A program made the translations under genes and the position numbers. 64,000 nt of DNA from an uncultured Bacteroidales bacterium. GTDB lineage: Bacteria > Bacteroidota > Bacteroidia > Bacteroidales > F082. Each line of letters starts with the position of its first letter. The first letter of the stretch is position 1. Location: assembly GCA_937906455.1 (NCBI GenBank), contig CALCYT010000040.1:62001-126000 (forward strand), written 5' to 3'. Positions 46,001 to 55,120 of this stretch are shown here, piece after piece. Below the pieces are notes generated by a model. The model was given only the letters and a program-made list of their open reading frames with translations, did no database searches and was not told the DNA's origin.

Positions 46001-47513
46001 GCAGATATGGATGTTTAATTTTTGTCTGCGCTATAAATCTCTGGTTTTCAAAAACACCATTTATATTTAAGTTATCGAATTTGTTACCATATAATTTCAG
46101 TTCGGAAACATGTACATCTGCTTCAAAATCAGTATCTTTCACCTCAAGGCCATTGCCGTACATATCAATTTGAAAAGATGCCGATGCACCTTCGTCAACG
46201 CCAAGCAAGTCCTTGAGAATCATATTGTTGACATCAATTTTAAAGGCATAACCTGAATTTTCGGTGATATTTAGATAAATGTCCGCGTTAATGTCGCCCA
46301 TCTCCGTCAAGGCGGAGAACTGTGTCTTGAAATCTCTGGGGTAGCCCTGATAACTGCCTTTGAGAGTATATCTGCCAATCGCACCCAGCATGTCAGGAAG
46401 CGGGATTGTACCTGATTCTATCGGTATCGCGAAGTTTTTCGTATCCTCGTACGACGACTCCAGACTTCTCAGGTTCATATCAATGTAAGTGTCAAAGAAT
46501 TCTGGCAATCCTATGAAAGTAATATCGGCGTCGATATGTGAATTGTCAGCGAAGTCGGCCACGAAGTTCTTTACGGTGAAATCGCTCACCGTCCCGTCAT
46601 AATAGGCGGTGAACCGGAATTTGTCGGGCATTTTATCGAGAACCCATGAGAAATATCTTATATCGCTGAGTTTCAGCACCGATGGTCTGATGTCGCCTAT
46701 AATACGCACTGAATCGACAAAAGAGTAATAAGCACTTGAATTGTTATACTCAAGGCGGAAGTCAAGGTCAACTTTCGACTCGTTGGTCTCAAGAATCAGG
46801 TTGTCAATATTAAGTGATTTCTCGCAAAACAGCACGTTGCCGCTTGCTTTGTCAAGCACCAGTCCGCATTTGTCAATCCCTTTGAGGGAATGCACCTCGC
46901 CGAGTACGGAGTCCTGCCGCACCTCCAGATTGCTGAAAACGCCGTATATGCTGTCGATGTCGATATGTGAATAGTCCATACTGAGCTTTTCGGGATGGTC
47001 TGTGTTTTGGTTCCAATATATCACATGTCCGTTGTCAAGTGTCATCTCGTCAACCTTCAGATGGAAGGCCTTTTTGTCATTTTGTTTTCCCTTATTGTTT
47101 CCGACTTCGAGATACGACAGCATGTCATTCAGGTTAAGTTTTTTGTCACCTTCATATTTCACAAGTCTTCCGAGGACGTCTTTAAAATATATTCTTTTTA
47201 CTCTGATGTCGTCGGGTCTCATTGTGGGGCTGAATTTCGCGTCGAGTCGGCCCACGAAAAACATAGGGTATCCGTCCAGGTCGTTGATTTGCATATCTTC
47301 TATGCACACCTCAAGTTTTTCTGTGATATAAAACGTCCTGATTTTCACGTCGGTATGCAGTCGTTCCGACAGCTCGCCGGCGAGCAGACGAGCCATCATA
47401 CTCTGCGCGGTGACGTCACGGAAAGCCGCCACGAGGCTTGCCATGAGAGCAAAAATTATCACAAAGACAATTAAAATGCCGTGTATAATATTCTTTTTTG
47501 TACCTTTGCGCAT
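43029..47513 (-). CDS. tamB: TamB-like translocation and assembly module protein (DUF490)
   Basis: This 1494-residue protein has an N-terminal signal anchor (residues about 9-31) and then a very long beta-rich, AsmA/TamB-like region of repeated amphipathic strands. The C-terminal DUF490 domain is recognisable: NINARGNGNVNIGVASGDFELRGDYIITSGAFNF, FTLRNGGTLRWTGDPADADVDIVGVYRTKSSL, VLSLMMFGSFAYN and GVGISF-type closing strands. TamB-family proteins span the periplasm as a hydrophobic groove and are implicated in outer-membrane protein assembly and phospholipid transport. No TamA/BamA-type gene is adjacent. It heads the reverse operon with the AddA-like and tricorn-like genes; its first codons overlap the tsaD promoter. 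Confidence 0.9.
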   Translation of the reverse strand: MRKGTKKNIIHGILIVFVIIFALMASLVAAFRDVTAQSMMARLLAGELSERLHTDVKIRTFYITEKLEVCIEDMQINDLDGYPMFFVGRLDAKFSPTMRPDDIRVKRIYFKDVLGRLVKYEGDKKLNLNDMLSYLEVGNNKGKQNDKKAFHLKVDEMTLDNGHVIYWNQNTDHPEKLSMDYSHIDIDSIYGVFSNLEVRQDSVLGEVHSLKGIDKCGLVLDKASGNVLFCEKSLNIDNLILETNESKVDLDFRLEYNNSSAYYSFVDSVRIIGDIRPSVLKLSDIRYFSWVLDKMPDKFRFTAYYDGTVSDFTVKNFVADFADNSHIDADITFIGLPEFFDTYIDMNLRSLESSYEDTKNFAIPIESGTIPLPDMLGAIGRYTLKGSYQGYPRDFKTQFSALTEMGDINADIYLNITENSGYAFKIDVNNMILKDLLGVDEGASASFQIDMYGNGLEVKDTDFEADVHVSELKLYGNKFDNLNINGVFENQRFIAQTKIKHPYLQVNLSSIADLHGETPTYSINSKIRHIDLVKLHLLDNDSIMILSSNIHCDFSGNDIDNITGSLKIDKLKYFNGEEFVMNDFNASVQMNNGVKEINVECDFFDFNSAGIVNFKTLGNALANTAKRYVNMPGWFENTVPDNHKQDFWLSMNFKDTRTLTKLFAPSLYIGKGTTVNATYTDGIAYHGSAVESPEVWLNGLKFKNIDIKNTAKFDEFTSRVIIEDIILRDTTENNPDPISIENFMLLSRFGDDKVDINLKWDDDDEDDHNKLDIKSVFVPHAPSGGVLSLDTESIRINDTVWHLHPDCSIDFRKSGTEFSNLTLYTDRQQIAVHGMFPNDDSDTLYAQFHNVDFSDFDFITAANKIDFDGLLNGFVGFSGLNENFSFSSDINLDRCYLNGQEIGEVRATAKWHDPDESIFINIDVYNSLSGDDRHETAGLMGYYYPRKRKNDLRFDVMIDDFKLGTLSPFLTSAVSRVSGLASGKIKIAGSLSEPVCVGDVKFNNAGCQINYLNTYYSLSDKVSLRENKIVFDSIRLNDTIGNVAILNGVINHNYFKDFSFDLDMTCNDFFALNIPADRADGFYGTAVADGTVRLSGPANDVILDIDAVSKKGTLIEIPLSGTASVDNDFVVFVQTTEVSDTVVEAIVPEIEDDEREFTLNLNAAVNSDAVMNIYLPQNIGSINARGNGNVNIGVASGDFELRGDYIITSGAFNFSLEMMKRTFTLRNGGTLRWTGDPADADVDIVGVYRTKSSLTSLGTAAVDSTALTNNINVDCIIRLSDKLMNPTITFGLELPNVKEDTKTLVFSVIDTTNQGVMAQQVLSLMMFGSFAYNAESNISRIGTTAGYSVITSQLSNLLSMLSKDFDIGINYTPNDQLTNEEIEVSLSTQLFDDRLTIEGNFGVIRGSKSDASNANNIVGDVDLTWRLSKRWSFKAYNHTNIKNNYYYYSFENYSDFTQGIGISFSQSFDNLREVFTSNKKNKKKTRKNNEQPSK
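47501..47508 (+). promoter_or_regulatory. -7 promoter box of tsaD (inside tamB codons 2-5)
   Basis: TACCTTTG ends 18 bases before the tsaD ATG at 47526. It lies within the first codons of the divergent tamB gene, whose start is only 12 bases from that of tsaD. Confidence 0.6.
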
Positions 47514-47525
47514 TCTTTTTATGAT

Positions 47526-48548
47526 ATGAACGAATACATTTTAGCCATCGAATCATCGTGTGATGACACCTCTGCGGCTGTCCTCAGAGGCACGACAGTC
47601 TTGTCGAATGTCATTGCTAATCAAGAGGTTCACCGCCAATATGGGGGTGTCATACCCGAGCTTGCGTCGCGTGCGCACCAACAGAATATCATCCCTGTTG
47701 TTGACGCCGCAATTAAGCAAGCAAATATACAAAAAAAACAAATAAGTGCAATTTCTTTTACGCGCGGACCCGGACTTTTAGGTTCTTTGCTCGTAGGCAC
47801 CTCATTTTCAAAGGCTTTCGCTCTTGCGATGAACATCCCAATGATTGAAATTAATCATACCAACGGGCATGTTTTGGCACTTTTTGCGCAGGAACCTGAC
47901 GCTCCGACGCCTGTCCCGACCTTTCCTTTTCTCTGTCTGACGGTGTCGGGCGGTCACACCCAGATAATGAAAGTCAATGATTATTTCGACCTTGAGATTT
48001 TGGGCAAGACCATCGATGACGCTGCCGGCGAGGCCTTCGACAAGACGGCGAAAATCATGGGGCTCGGATATCCCGGAGGTCCGATAATCAACAGGTTGGC
48101 CAAAGAAGGCAATCCCGATGCGTTTCATTTCAGCAAGCCTCACATCCCGGGTTATGACTACAGTTTCAGCGGACTGAAGACGAGTTTCCTTTATTTCCTG
48201 CGCGACAAACTCAAGGAAAACGAGAACTTCATCGAGGAGAACAAAGCCGATTTGTGTGCATCCATACAGAAAGATATCATCGACACGCTGATGAAGAAGC
48301 TCATCAAGGCGGCCAAAGACACCGGCATCAGGCAGGTCGCGATAGCCGGCGGCGTGTCGGCAAACACAGGGCTTCAGGAGGCCTTGCAAACCGCCGGCAA
48401 AAAGTATCACTGGGAGGTGTTTATACCGAAATTCAAGTTCAGCACCGACAACGCGGCGATGATTGGCGTGGCAGGCTATCTCAAATACCTGAGAGGCGAA
48501 TTCGGCACCCAGGATATGACACCGTATGCCAGGACGGCTTTGAGATAG
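47526..48548 (+). CDS. tsaD: tRNA N6-adenosine threonylcarbamoyltransferase
   Basis: This 340-residue universal enzyme transfers the threonylcarbamoyl group to A37 of ANN-decoding tRNAs (t6A). Visible are ILAIESSCDDTSAAVL at the N-terminus, the metal-binding NHTNGH (H-x3-H), LTVSGGHTQIM, GEAFDKTAKIMGLGYPGGP, YDYSFSGLKTS and IAGGVSANTGLQ, with FKFSTDNAAMIGVAGY near the end. The ATG at 47526 is used because homology begins there and the promoter box precedes it; the frame is open upstream inside tamB. A YciO/Sua5-family gene lies far downstream (63385). A heptamer array follows the stop. Confidence 0.96.
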   Translation: MNEYILAIESSCDDTSAAVLRGTTVLSNVIANQEVHRQYGGVIPELASRAHQQNIIPVVDAAIKQANIQKKQISAISFTRGPGLLGSLLVGTSFSKAFALAMNIPMIEINHTNGHVLALFAQEPDAPTPVPTFPFLCLTVSGGHTQIMKVNDYFDLEILGKTIDDAAGEAFDKTAKIMGLGYPGGPIINRLAKEGNPDAFHFSKPHIPGYDYSFSGLKTSFLYFLRDKLKENENFIEENKADLCASIQKDIIDTLMKKLIKAAKDTGIRQVAIAGGVSANTGLQEALQTAGKKYHWEVFIPKFKFSTDNAAMIGVAGYLKYLRGEFGTQDMTPYARTALR

Positions 48549-48606
48549 TTGAGAGTTGAGAGTTTAGAGTTGAGAGTTTAGAGTAGTTTTTAGTTGAAAG
48601 TTGAAA
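48548..48606 (+). repeat. 7-bp tandem repeat array (GTTGAGA/GTTTAGA x5, then GTTGAAA x2)
   Basis: Five contiguous heptamers (GTTGAGA, GTTGAGA, GTTTAGA, GTTGAGA, GTTTAGA; 48548-48582), a short interruption, then two GTTGAAA units (48593-48606). The array fills nearly the whole gap between the tsaD stop and dgt. No promoter was seen there. Confidence 0.85.
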
Positions 48607-48622
48607 GTGTTAATTATTGAGT

Positions 48623-49945
48623 ATGAATTGGGAACAGTTATTATCAGCAAAACGTGAATCTCGGGCACAGAGTGTAGCCGACATCAGAAACGAGTTTCAG
48701 AGAGATTATGACCGCATCATCTTCTCCAACATCTTCCATCGTCTGCAAAACAAGACTCAGGTCTTCCCTCTGCCAGGCGCTAAGCTCGTGCATAACCGAT
48801 TGACGCACAGCCTCGAAGTGGCAAGCGTCGGACGTTCCATAGCACGTAAGGTGTCGAAGTTCCTCATCGAGAAATACGGCAACGACTTCCACGAGGTGAT
48901 ATACGATATCGACACCATAGTGTCCACCGCTTGTCTCGCCCACGACCTCGGCAACCCGCCTTTCGGACACTCCGGCGAGGAGACCATAAGCAGCTATTTC
49001 AAATACGGCGCAGGTAAGTCAATGCAAGGCGAAATCCCTGAGTGTCAATGGTCTGACCTCGTCTCTTTCGAGGGTAACGCCAACGCTTTCCGACAGCTCA
49101 CACACCAATTCGCAGGCCGCAGGGAAGGCGGTTTGTCGCTGACATACGCCTCGCTGGCGACCTTGATAAAATACCCTTATCCGTCATTCGGCAAAGGCGA
49201 GAGAAAGAAATACAACGTCTTCAACAGCGAGATAGGACAGTTCGTCAAGGTGATGGAAAGCTGCGGAATACCTCGTCTCGACGGCACAACGCCGATATTT
49301 GCGCGCCATCCGCTCTCGTATATGATGGAAGCCGCCGACGACATCTGCTACCTCGTCTTGGATATGGAAGACGCCCATAAACGCGGCATCATACAAACCA
49401 TCGACATCGACAAGCATTTCACGGCGTTTTTCGACCCCGACAGACCGGAGGAGTCGTGGTTTTTCGAGCGCCGCAAACATATCTTCGACACCGTCTCCGA
49501 CTCCAACGAGAGAATGGCGTTCCTACGCGCGACGGTCATCAACAAACTCGTCGATTGCGTGTCGAGAGTGTATATCGAAAACTATGACGACATCATGGCA
49601 GGGACGTTCAAAAACAGTCTCATATCTCATCTGCCCAAGCTTGAAAAAGACGCATTAGAGGAATGCAGAAGCTTCTCTGTACCAAACATTTACAAGCATC
49701 CATCGGTAGTAAAGATTGAAGTCACGGGCTATAACATCATCGGCAACCTGATGAACGAGTTTATGGATGCCATTTTGCACCCCGACAGCGGCTATCACAA
49801 ACGCCTTCTGTCAATCATCCCCGACCAGTTCAAGACAGGAAACGACGACCTTTATTCAAAGATACAAGTCGTACTTGACTACATATCCAACATGACCGAT
49901 TTGTACGCCGTGCAACTTTACAAAGACCTCCGAGGCATTGAGTGA
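48623..49945 (+). CDS. dgt: deoxyguanosinetriphosphate triphosphohydrolase-like protein
   Basis: This 440-residue HD-domain enzyme hydrolyses dNTPs to nucleoside plus tripolyphosphate. The N-terminus has RDYDRIIFSNIFHRLQNKTQVFPL, typical of dGTPase. The metal site is spread over NRLTHSLEVASVGRSI (first His), CLAHDLGNPPFGHSGE (His-Asp) and HPLSYMMEAADDICYLVLDMEDA (last Asp). Length fits the long dGTPase type of Bacteroidota. The ATG at 48623 is preferred; an in-frame TTG six bases upstream also fits. It follows tsaD across a heptamer array without an obvious promoter, so read-through from tsaD is likely. Confidence 0.93.
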   Translation: MNWEQLLSAKRESRAQSVADIRNEFQRDYDRIIFSNIFHRLQNKTQVFPLPGAKLVHNRLTHSLEVASVGRSIARKVSKFLIEKYGNDFHEVIYDIDTIVSTACLAHDLGNPPFGHSGEETISSYFKYGAGKSMQGEIPECQWSDLVSFEGNANAFRQLTHQFAGRREGGLSLTYASLATLIKYPYPSFGKGERKKYNVFNSEIGQFVKVMESCGIPRLDGTTPIFARHPLSYMMEAADDICYLVLDMEDAHKRGIIQTIDIDKHFTAFFDPDRPEESWFFERRKHIFDTVSDSNERMAFLRATVINKLVDCVSRVYIENYDDIMAGTFKNSLISHLPKLEKDALEECRSFSVPNIYKHPSVVKIEVTGYNIIGNLMNEFMDAILHPDSGYHKRLLSIIPDQFKTGNDDLYSKIQVVLDYISNMTDLYAVQLYKDLRGIE

Positions 49946-50002
49946 CGAAGGGCTTTTTGTAAAAAATATTGACTTGATTTTTTTTAATATCAAAGAAAAA
50001 GT

Positions 50003-50010
50003 TATTTTTG
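50003..50010 (+). promoter_or_regulatory. -7 promoter box of glmS
   Basis: TATTTTTG ends 38 bases before the glmS ATG at 50049. The A/T-rich leader is too short for a glmS ribozyme. Confidence 0.6.
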
Positions 50011-50048
50011 CATTTGATATGATTTTTTAACCATAAAAACAAAAAAAA

Positions 50049-51893
50049 ATGTGCGGAATAGTAGCATACATTGGAAAAAGGGACGCTTATCCCATCCTGA
50101 TAAACGGGTTGAAACGTCTTGAATATCGTGGTTATGACAGCGCGGGCGTGGCGTTGCTTAACGATAACGACGAGCTTAATATTTATAAGACAAAAGGCAA
50201 AGTCTCTGATTTAGAGAGCTTTACGAATGACAAGGACATCAACGGGCACATCGGCATCGCTCACACACGATGGGCGACTCACGGCGAGCCTAACGACATC
50301 AACGCGCACCCACATATCTCGCGCTCAGGCAATATCGCCTTGATTCACAACGGAATAATAGAGAATTATCTCACAATAAAGAAAGAGCTTCAGAACCGAG
50401 GATATGAGTTCAAATCCAGCACCGACACCGAGGTGTTAGTCAATCTCATTGAGGATGTGCAGCTTACGCAAAAAGTCGATTTGTTTGAGGCGACGCGTAT
50501 AGCTCTGAACCATGTGAACGGCGCTTATGCCATCGTCCTGATTGAGAAAGGCCATCCCGACACACTCATCGCTGCAAGAAAAGGCTCTCCTATGGTCATC
50601 GGCATAGGCGGCGACGAGTTCTTCATTGCCTCCGATGCCACACCTATAGTAGGAATGACATCACGGGTGGTTTACATTGAGAATGAAGAAGTTGTGAAGG
50701 TGAGACTTGGTGAGGAGCTGCATCTCAAGACCATCGACGACGTGGAGATGACGCCTTACATACAAGAGCTTCAGCTCAATCTTGAGTCTATCGAGAAAGG
50801 CGGTTTCGACCACTTCATGCTCAAGGAGATTTACGAGCAGCCCACCACAGTACGCGACACCATGCGCGGGCGTCTGCATGCCGACCTCGGGAAAATCACG
50901 CTGGGCGGCATCTTCGATTACGAGAAGAAGATTCTCAACGCCAGAAACATCATCATAGTGGCATGCGGCACCTCATGGCATGCCGCTCTCGTCGGGAGCT
51001 ATCTCATCGAGCTGTACGCAGGCATCCGCGTGAAGGTGGAATACGCCTCAGAGTTCCGTTATCGCACCCCCGTCATCTTCCCTGACGATGTGGTGATAGC
51101 GATATCACAGTCTGGCGAGACGGCCGACACCTTAGCAGCCATTGAGATAGCGAAAGACAAAGGTGCCACTGTCCTCGGGATATGTAACGTCATAGGCTCC
51201 TCAATATCACGTGTCACCGACGCAGGCATCTACACTCATGCCGGTCCAGAAATAGGTGTCGCCTCCACAAAGGCGTTCACCGCCCAAGTGGCAGTACTTA
51301 CAATGCTTGCAATACATATTGCGGAACTCAACGGTCATCTGCCTAAGTCGAGAATCATGGAACTTATTCATGAGCTTGACCTCATCCCGCAGAAAATCCA
51401 GACCACCTTGGAGAGAAGCGACATCGTGAAAGACATAGCCGAAGAGATGAAAGACTGTCACAACGCCATCTATCTCGGACGTCTGCAGAACTATCCGGTG
51501 GCTCTCGAAGGCGCACTCAAACTGAAAGAAATATCTTACATCCATGCCGAAGGCTATCCCGCCGCAGAGATGAAACATGGTCCTATCGCATTGATAGACA
51601 ACGACATGCCTGTTATCTTCATCGCCACCAATAAATCCACCTACGAGAAGGTGGTGTCGAACGTCCAAGAGGTGAAGGCTCGTCACGGAAAGATTATCAG
51701 CGTGGTGACCGAAGGTGATATTTTGGTTAAAGAGATGTCGGATTACGTCATCGAAATCCCTGATACTGAATGCACTTACGCGCCATTGCTGGCCACCATC
51801 CCTCTTCAGCTCCTCGCCTATCATATAGCGGTAAAACGCGGTTGTAACGTTGACCAGCCGAGAAATCTGGCAAAATCGGTTACGGTGGAATAA
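50049..51893 (+). CDS. glmS: glutamine--fructose-6-phosphate aminotransferase (isomerizing)
   Basis: This 614-residue enzyme makes glucosamine-6-phosphate from fructose-6-phosphate and glutamine, the entry to UDP-GlcNAc for peptidoglycan and LPS. The N-terminal class II amidotransferase starts with catalytic Cys2 (MCGIVAYIG) and shows RLEYRGYDSAG, GIAHTRWATHGEP and HNGIIENY. Two SIS domains follow: VACGTSWHAALVGSYLIE and AISQSGETADTLAAIE, then YLGRLQNYPVALEGALKLKEISY. The C-terminus DQPRNLAKSVTVE is intact. Length is normal. The next gene begins 3 bases after its stop, so an envelope protein is co-transcribed. Confidence 0.97.
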   Translation: MCGIVAYIGKRDAYPILINGLKRLEYRGYDSAGVALLNDNDELNIYKTKGKVSDLESFTNDKDINGHIGIAHTRWATHGEPNDINAHPHISRSGNIALIHNGIIENYLTIKKELQNRGYEFKSSTDTEVLVNLIEDVQLTQKVDLFEATRIALNHVNGAYAIVLIEKGHPDTLIAARKGSPMVIGIGGDEFFIASDATPIVGMTSRVVYIENEEVVKVRLGEELHLKTIDDVEMTPYIQELQLNLESIEKGGFDHFMLKEIYEQPTTVRDTMRGRLHADLGKITLGGIFDYEKKILNARNIIIVACGTSWHAALVGSYLIELYAGIRVKVEYASEFRYRTPVIFPDDVVIAISQSGETADTLAAIEIAKDKGATVLGICNVIGSSISRVTDAGIYTHAGPEIGVASTKAFTAQVAVLTMLAIHIAELNGHLPKSRIMELIHELDLIPQKIQTTLERSDIVKDIAEEMKDCHNAIYLGRLQNYPVALEGALKLKEISYIHAEGYPAAEMKHGPIALIDNDMPVIFIATNKSTYEKVVSNVQEVKARHGKIISVVTEGDILVKEMSDYVIEIPDTECTYAPLLATIPLQLLAYHIAVKRGCNVDQPRNLAKSVTVE

Positions 51894-51896
51894 GAA

Positions 51897-54455
51897 ATGA
51901 AGAAAACTCTCTTTGTTATATTATCACTGCTCGCCGGCATGATGGCTTATGCGCAACAAACCGTCGTGAAAGGGAAGATTACCGATGTGGAGACCGGAGA
52001 GACCCTTCCGATGGCGACAGTCACATATGTCGCTGAAAACAAGACATTTGGCACCACGAGCGACTTAAACGGCACCTATCGTCTCGAATCAGACAAGATT
52101 TTCGATTATGTAGTCTTCCAATACGCAGGGTACAAACCTTACAAGGTGAAAATACAACGTTTCACCACCCAGACCATCAACGCGAAGCTGGAATCGGAGA
52201 AGATTTCCTTGCCTAAAGCTGAGGTGAAGGCAAAACGCAAGATAAAAGAACGTTACAAACGCAAAGGCAACTCGGCCATTGATCTCATACGCAAGGTTCA
52301 AAGAAACGCCGAGAAAAACAGCCTGTCGGGTTTCGATTATTATCAATACGACGAATACAGCAAGTTAGAACTCGGACCGTCAAACCTCATCGACAGCCTT
52401 CAGAACCTGCGGATTATGAAAGACTTGCAGTTCGTGTGTGAAAACGTACGGCATTCTGAGCTTACCGGAAGAAACTACCTCTCTATGTATTTCGTGGAGA
52501 CATTGTCGAAGACGTATTATCGGAAAGACCCGTATTTCAAAACCACCGAAGTCACCGACACGAAAGACGTGTTGGTCAGCAAGTTCTTGGATTTCAACTC
52601 CATGGAATCAGTTATCGACAACTGGATAGGTTTTGTCGATGTGTATCAACGCAACATAAGACTGTTCAACAACGAGTACACCTCCCCCATGTCACCGGTG
52701 GCAATCACTTTTTATCATTTCTATATCGTTGACACTGTTAATATTGAAAACGAACCATGCATAGTGATGTCGTTCACACCTGCCAACCAGATGGACATGG
52801 GTCTCTGCGGCAGTCTTTGGATAACCAACGATTCATCATTTATGGTGAAAAAAGTACAGCTGCAGATACCACGACATTCAGGTACCAATTTCGTGGAATC
52901 GATGATGTTTGAGCAAGAATATCAAAGGCTTGGCAATATGATGCTTCCCACACGATACAGTCTCATCGCCGACATTTACTATTTAGGTGTGGCACTGCAC
53001 GGCAAACGATCGGGTGTGTTTTCCAATATAGAGATAAACAAGCCTCAGCCTGACAATTTCTACTCTAAAAAGCCTGAAAAGATACGCAGCAATGGCTTTT
53101 ACGAGCATCGTGACGATGAAGATTATTGGAAAGAACGGCGTTTAGACAGCTTGTCAAATCGTGAGAAACTCATCGCCGAAAACAACGAAAAGCTCAAGCA
53201 ATCATGGAGGTTCAGGCTACTGTCAGGCACTGTCTTCGCCTTAGGCTACAACTACATCGACTGTGGCAAGCTTGACATAGGACCTGTGTTCAACATGTTG
53301 AGCTATAATGACATAGAAGGCTGGCGGCCACGTTTCGGAGCCAAGACGAACACTAATTTCCACAAGCATATCTTCTTGGAAGGTTTCATGGCTTACGGAA
53401 CAAAGGACAACAAACTCAAGTACCGCGGACAAATCATGTACTCATTCAACGACAAAGTCAACAACCAATGGGAGTTTCCGATGAACCTGCTGACGCTGTC
53501 GTATGAGCACAACACCAACGTGCCACGCATAGGCACTTTCGGATACAGTTTCAACGAGGACACCGACCGCCTCGGAAGGTCGTTCAACCGCCAAAGCAAC
53601 TACAAGATGATATTCATCGACAAAGTCAGGCTGAGTTACGATTACGAGACAAAAAACCAGATTGGGCTGAAGCTCTTCGCTGAGTATCAGGAACAAAGAC
53701 CTCTCGGAGAGCTTGTGTATCAAACCATCGGAGGCAAGATATACGACCCGTTCACCACCAACGCCATCGGTTTTGAGCTGCGTTTCGCCAAAAACGAGAA
53801 GGTGTATCAAATTCATCAGTACCGCAGACCGTTGGCAAGCTCCGTGGCACCGATAGTCACCTTGGGTTACAGCTACGGCGGCAAGGTCTTCGGCTCCGAC
53901 TATGAGTATCACAAAATCCAGATGATGTTAAGCAAACGCTGGTTCTTAAGCGTGCTCGGCATCGCCGATTTCAACTTCACCGGCGGCGTAGTCCTCGGCG
54001 AGGCACCTTATCCCATTTTGTATGTGCATCGGGCAAACCAAGGCATTTATTACGACGAAAAAGGGTTCAACCTTATGAATTATTATGAGTTCGTCAGTCA
54101 GTATTACATGCAGGGACTGTTCGACTACACCTTCAACGGATTCATCCTCAACAGGATACCTCTCATCGGCAAGCTGAAGCTGCGTGAGGTGCTGTCGGTG
54201 AAGGCAGTATGGGGCGGCGTCTCCAGCGAATGCGACCCTTCAAACGGAAACGAGAAACTTTTCAAGTTCCCCACCGGTCCCGACAACGAGACCCAGACTT
54301 ACACTTTTGATAAAGAGCCATATATCGAAGGCGGAATCGGAATCGCCAACATATTCAGTGTCTTGAGGATAGACTATGTGCGCCGTTTTAACTACCTCGA
54401 CCACCCTGAAGTTGACAAATGGGGACTGTTCTTCTCCCTGAAGGTGAAATTCTAA
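51897..54455 (+). CDS. CarboxypepD_reg-like / DUF5686 outer-membrane protein (first copy)
   Basis: This 852-residue exported protein has a signal peptide (LFVILSLLAGMMAYAQ). A CarboxypepD_reg-like beta-sandwich follows (KGKITDVETGETLPMATVTYV, TTSDLNGTYRLES), then a DUF5686 region with RKIKERYKRKGNSAIDLIRKVQRNAEKN and a large beta-rich C-terminal barrel ending FFSLKVKF, an aromatic C-terminus typical of outer-membrane barrels. The function of DUF5686 proteins is unknown. It is co-transcribed with glmS (3-base gap), and its stop abuts the convergent nitroreductase stop with no gap. A diverged second copy lies at 55324. Confidence 0.82.
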   Translation: MKKTLFVILSLLAGMMAYAQQTVVKGKITDVETGETLPMATVTYVAENKTFGTTSDLNGTYRLESDKIFDYVVFQYAGYKPYKVKIQRFTTQTINAKLESEKISLPKAEVKAKRKIKERYKRKGNSAIDLIRKVQRNAEKNSLSGFDYYQYDEYSKLELGPSNLIDSLQNLRIMKDLQFVCENVRHSELTGRNYLSMYFVETLSKTYYRKDPYFKTTEVTDTKDVLVSKFLDFNSMESVIDNWIGFVDVYQRNIRLFNNEYTSPMSPVAITFYHFYIVDTVNIENEPCIVMSFTPANQMDMGLCGSLWITNDSSFMVKKVQLQIPRHSGTNFVESMMFEQEYQRLGNMMLPTRYSLIADIYYLGVALHGKRSGVFSNIEINKPQPDNFYSKKPEKIRSNGFYEHRDDEDYWKERRLDSLSNREKLIAENNEKLKQSWRFRLLSGTVFALGYNYIDCGKLDIGPVFNMLSYNDIEGWRPRFGAKTNTNFHKHIFLEGFMAYGTKDNKLKYRGQIMYSFNDKVNNQWEFPMNLLTLSYEHNTNVPRIGTFGYSFNEDTDRLGRSFNRQSNYKMIFIDKVRLSYDYETKNQIGLKLFAEYQEQRPLGELVYQTIGGKIYDPFTTNAIGFELRFAKNEKVYQIHQYRRPLASSVAPIVTLGYSYGGKVFGSDYEYHKIQMMLSKRWFLSVLGIADFNFTGGVVLGEAPYPILYVHRANQGIYYDEKGFNLMNYYEFVSQYYMQGLFDYTFNGFILNRIPLIGKLKLREVLSVKAVWGGVSSECDPSNGNEKLFKFPTGPDNETQTYTFDKEPYIEGGIGIANIFSVLRIDYVRRFNYLDHPEVDKWGLFFSLKVKF

Positions 54456-55088
54456 TCAGATGATGAGGTCGTCGAGCCTCACTTTAGGCACATAATGCAC
54501 GCCGTCAACGCGATAATATGCGCGGCTTTCATCAACAGAAATGGTTTTAAGCTTGATGTTTTCCGCGCTTTTTCCAACCGCCAATATCGCGAGAGGCTCG
54601 TGACTCAACGCAAAATGTTCTACGATATTCACCTTGTTGAAGGCGCGAATCATCACGCAACCAAGCCCCATCTCGGTGGCTTTCAACGACATGCTCTGTA
54701 ACGAGATGCCGAGGTCAATGTCGATGATTTTCGTTTCCGGAGCCGTGGCACATACGATGATAAACGCCTCAGGCTCAGTGCCTTCGTAAGGCAGATGCAA
54801 CTCTGGCAGCATGCCGCCGAGTTTGATGTTTTTCAAGACAAAATCGGCATCATCCCCCTTTGTCACAAGTTTGAAACGCAAAACTTGTTGGTTCTTCCCA
54901 GACGCAATCTTGGTGTTCACCTTGACAATGCGCTCAAGCATGTCGCGTTTTACGACAAAATCTTTCTTATATCCGCGACAACTGCGGTTTTTCTCGAACA
55001 AGACATCTAAAGAAATATGTTTTGCCGTCGATCTTCTTGAATTTGATGAAAATTCTTCCATGCGTTTTTCTAAATATCCGTCTGCCAT
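54456..55088 (-). CDS. nitroreductase-family protein (cytoplasmic)
   Basis: This 210-residue protein belongs to the nitroreductase fold: SLDVLFEKNRSCRGYKKDFVVKRDMLERIVKVN at the N-terminus (a variant of the RRSxR motif), a mid-region KIIDIDLGISLQSMSLKATEMGLGCVMIRAFN that matches the FMN-contact helix, and LAILAVGKSAENI. Unlike the copy at 35884 it has no signal peptide. The substrate is unknown. Its 5' leader, counted from the TAATTTTG box at 55179-55172, would contain half of a palindromic repeat (55121-55160). It sits between two DUF5686 genes. Confidence 0.78.
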   Translation of the reverse strand: MADGYLEKRMEEFSSNSRRSTAKHISLDVLFEKNRSCRGYKKDFVVKRDMLERIVKVNTKIASGKNQQVLRFKLVTKGDDADFVLKNIKLGGMLPELHLPYEGTEPEAFIIVCATAPETKIIDIDLGISLQSMSLKATEMGLGCVMIRAFNKVNIVEHFALSHEPLAILAVGKSAENIKLKTISVDESRAYYRVDGVHYVPKVRLDDLII

Positions 55089-55120
55089 TGTCTTAATAAG
55101 TTTTAGTAATTCTCTCTTTC

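Noticed and set aside
50011..50048. Possible glmS ribozyme/riboswitch upstream of glmS
   Set aside because: The leader is only about 38 bases and A/T-rich, too short for the ribozyme, which is not expected in this phylum.
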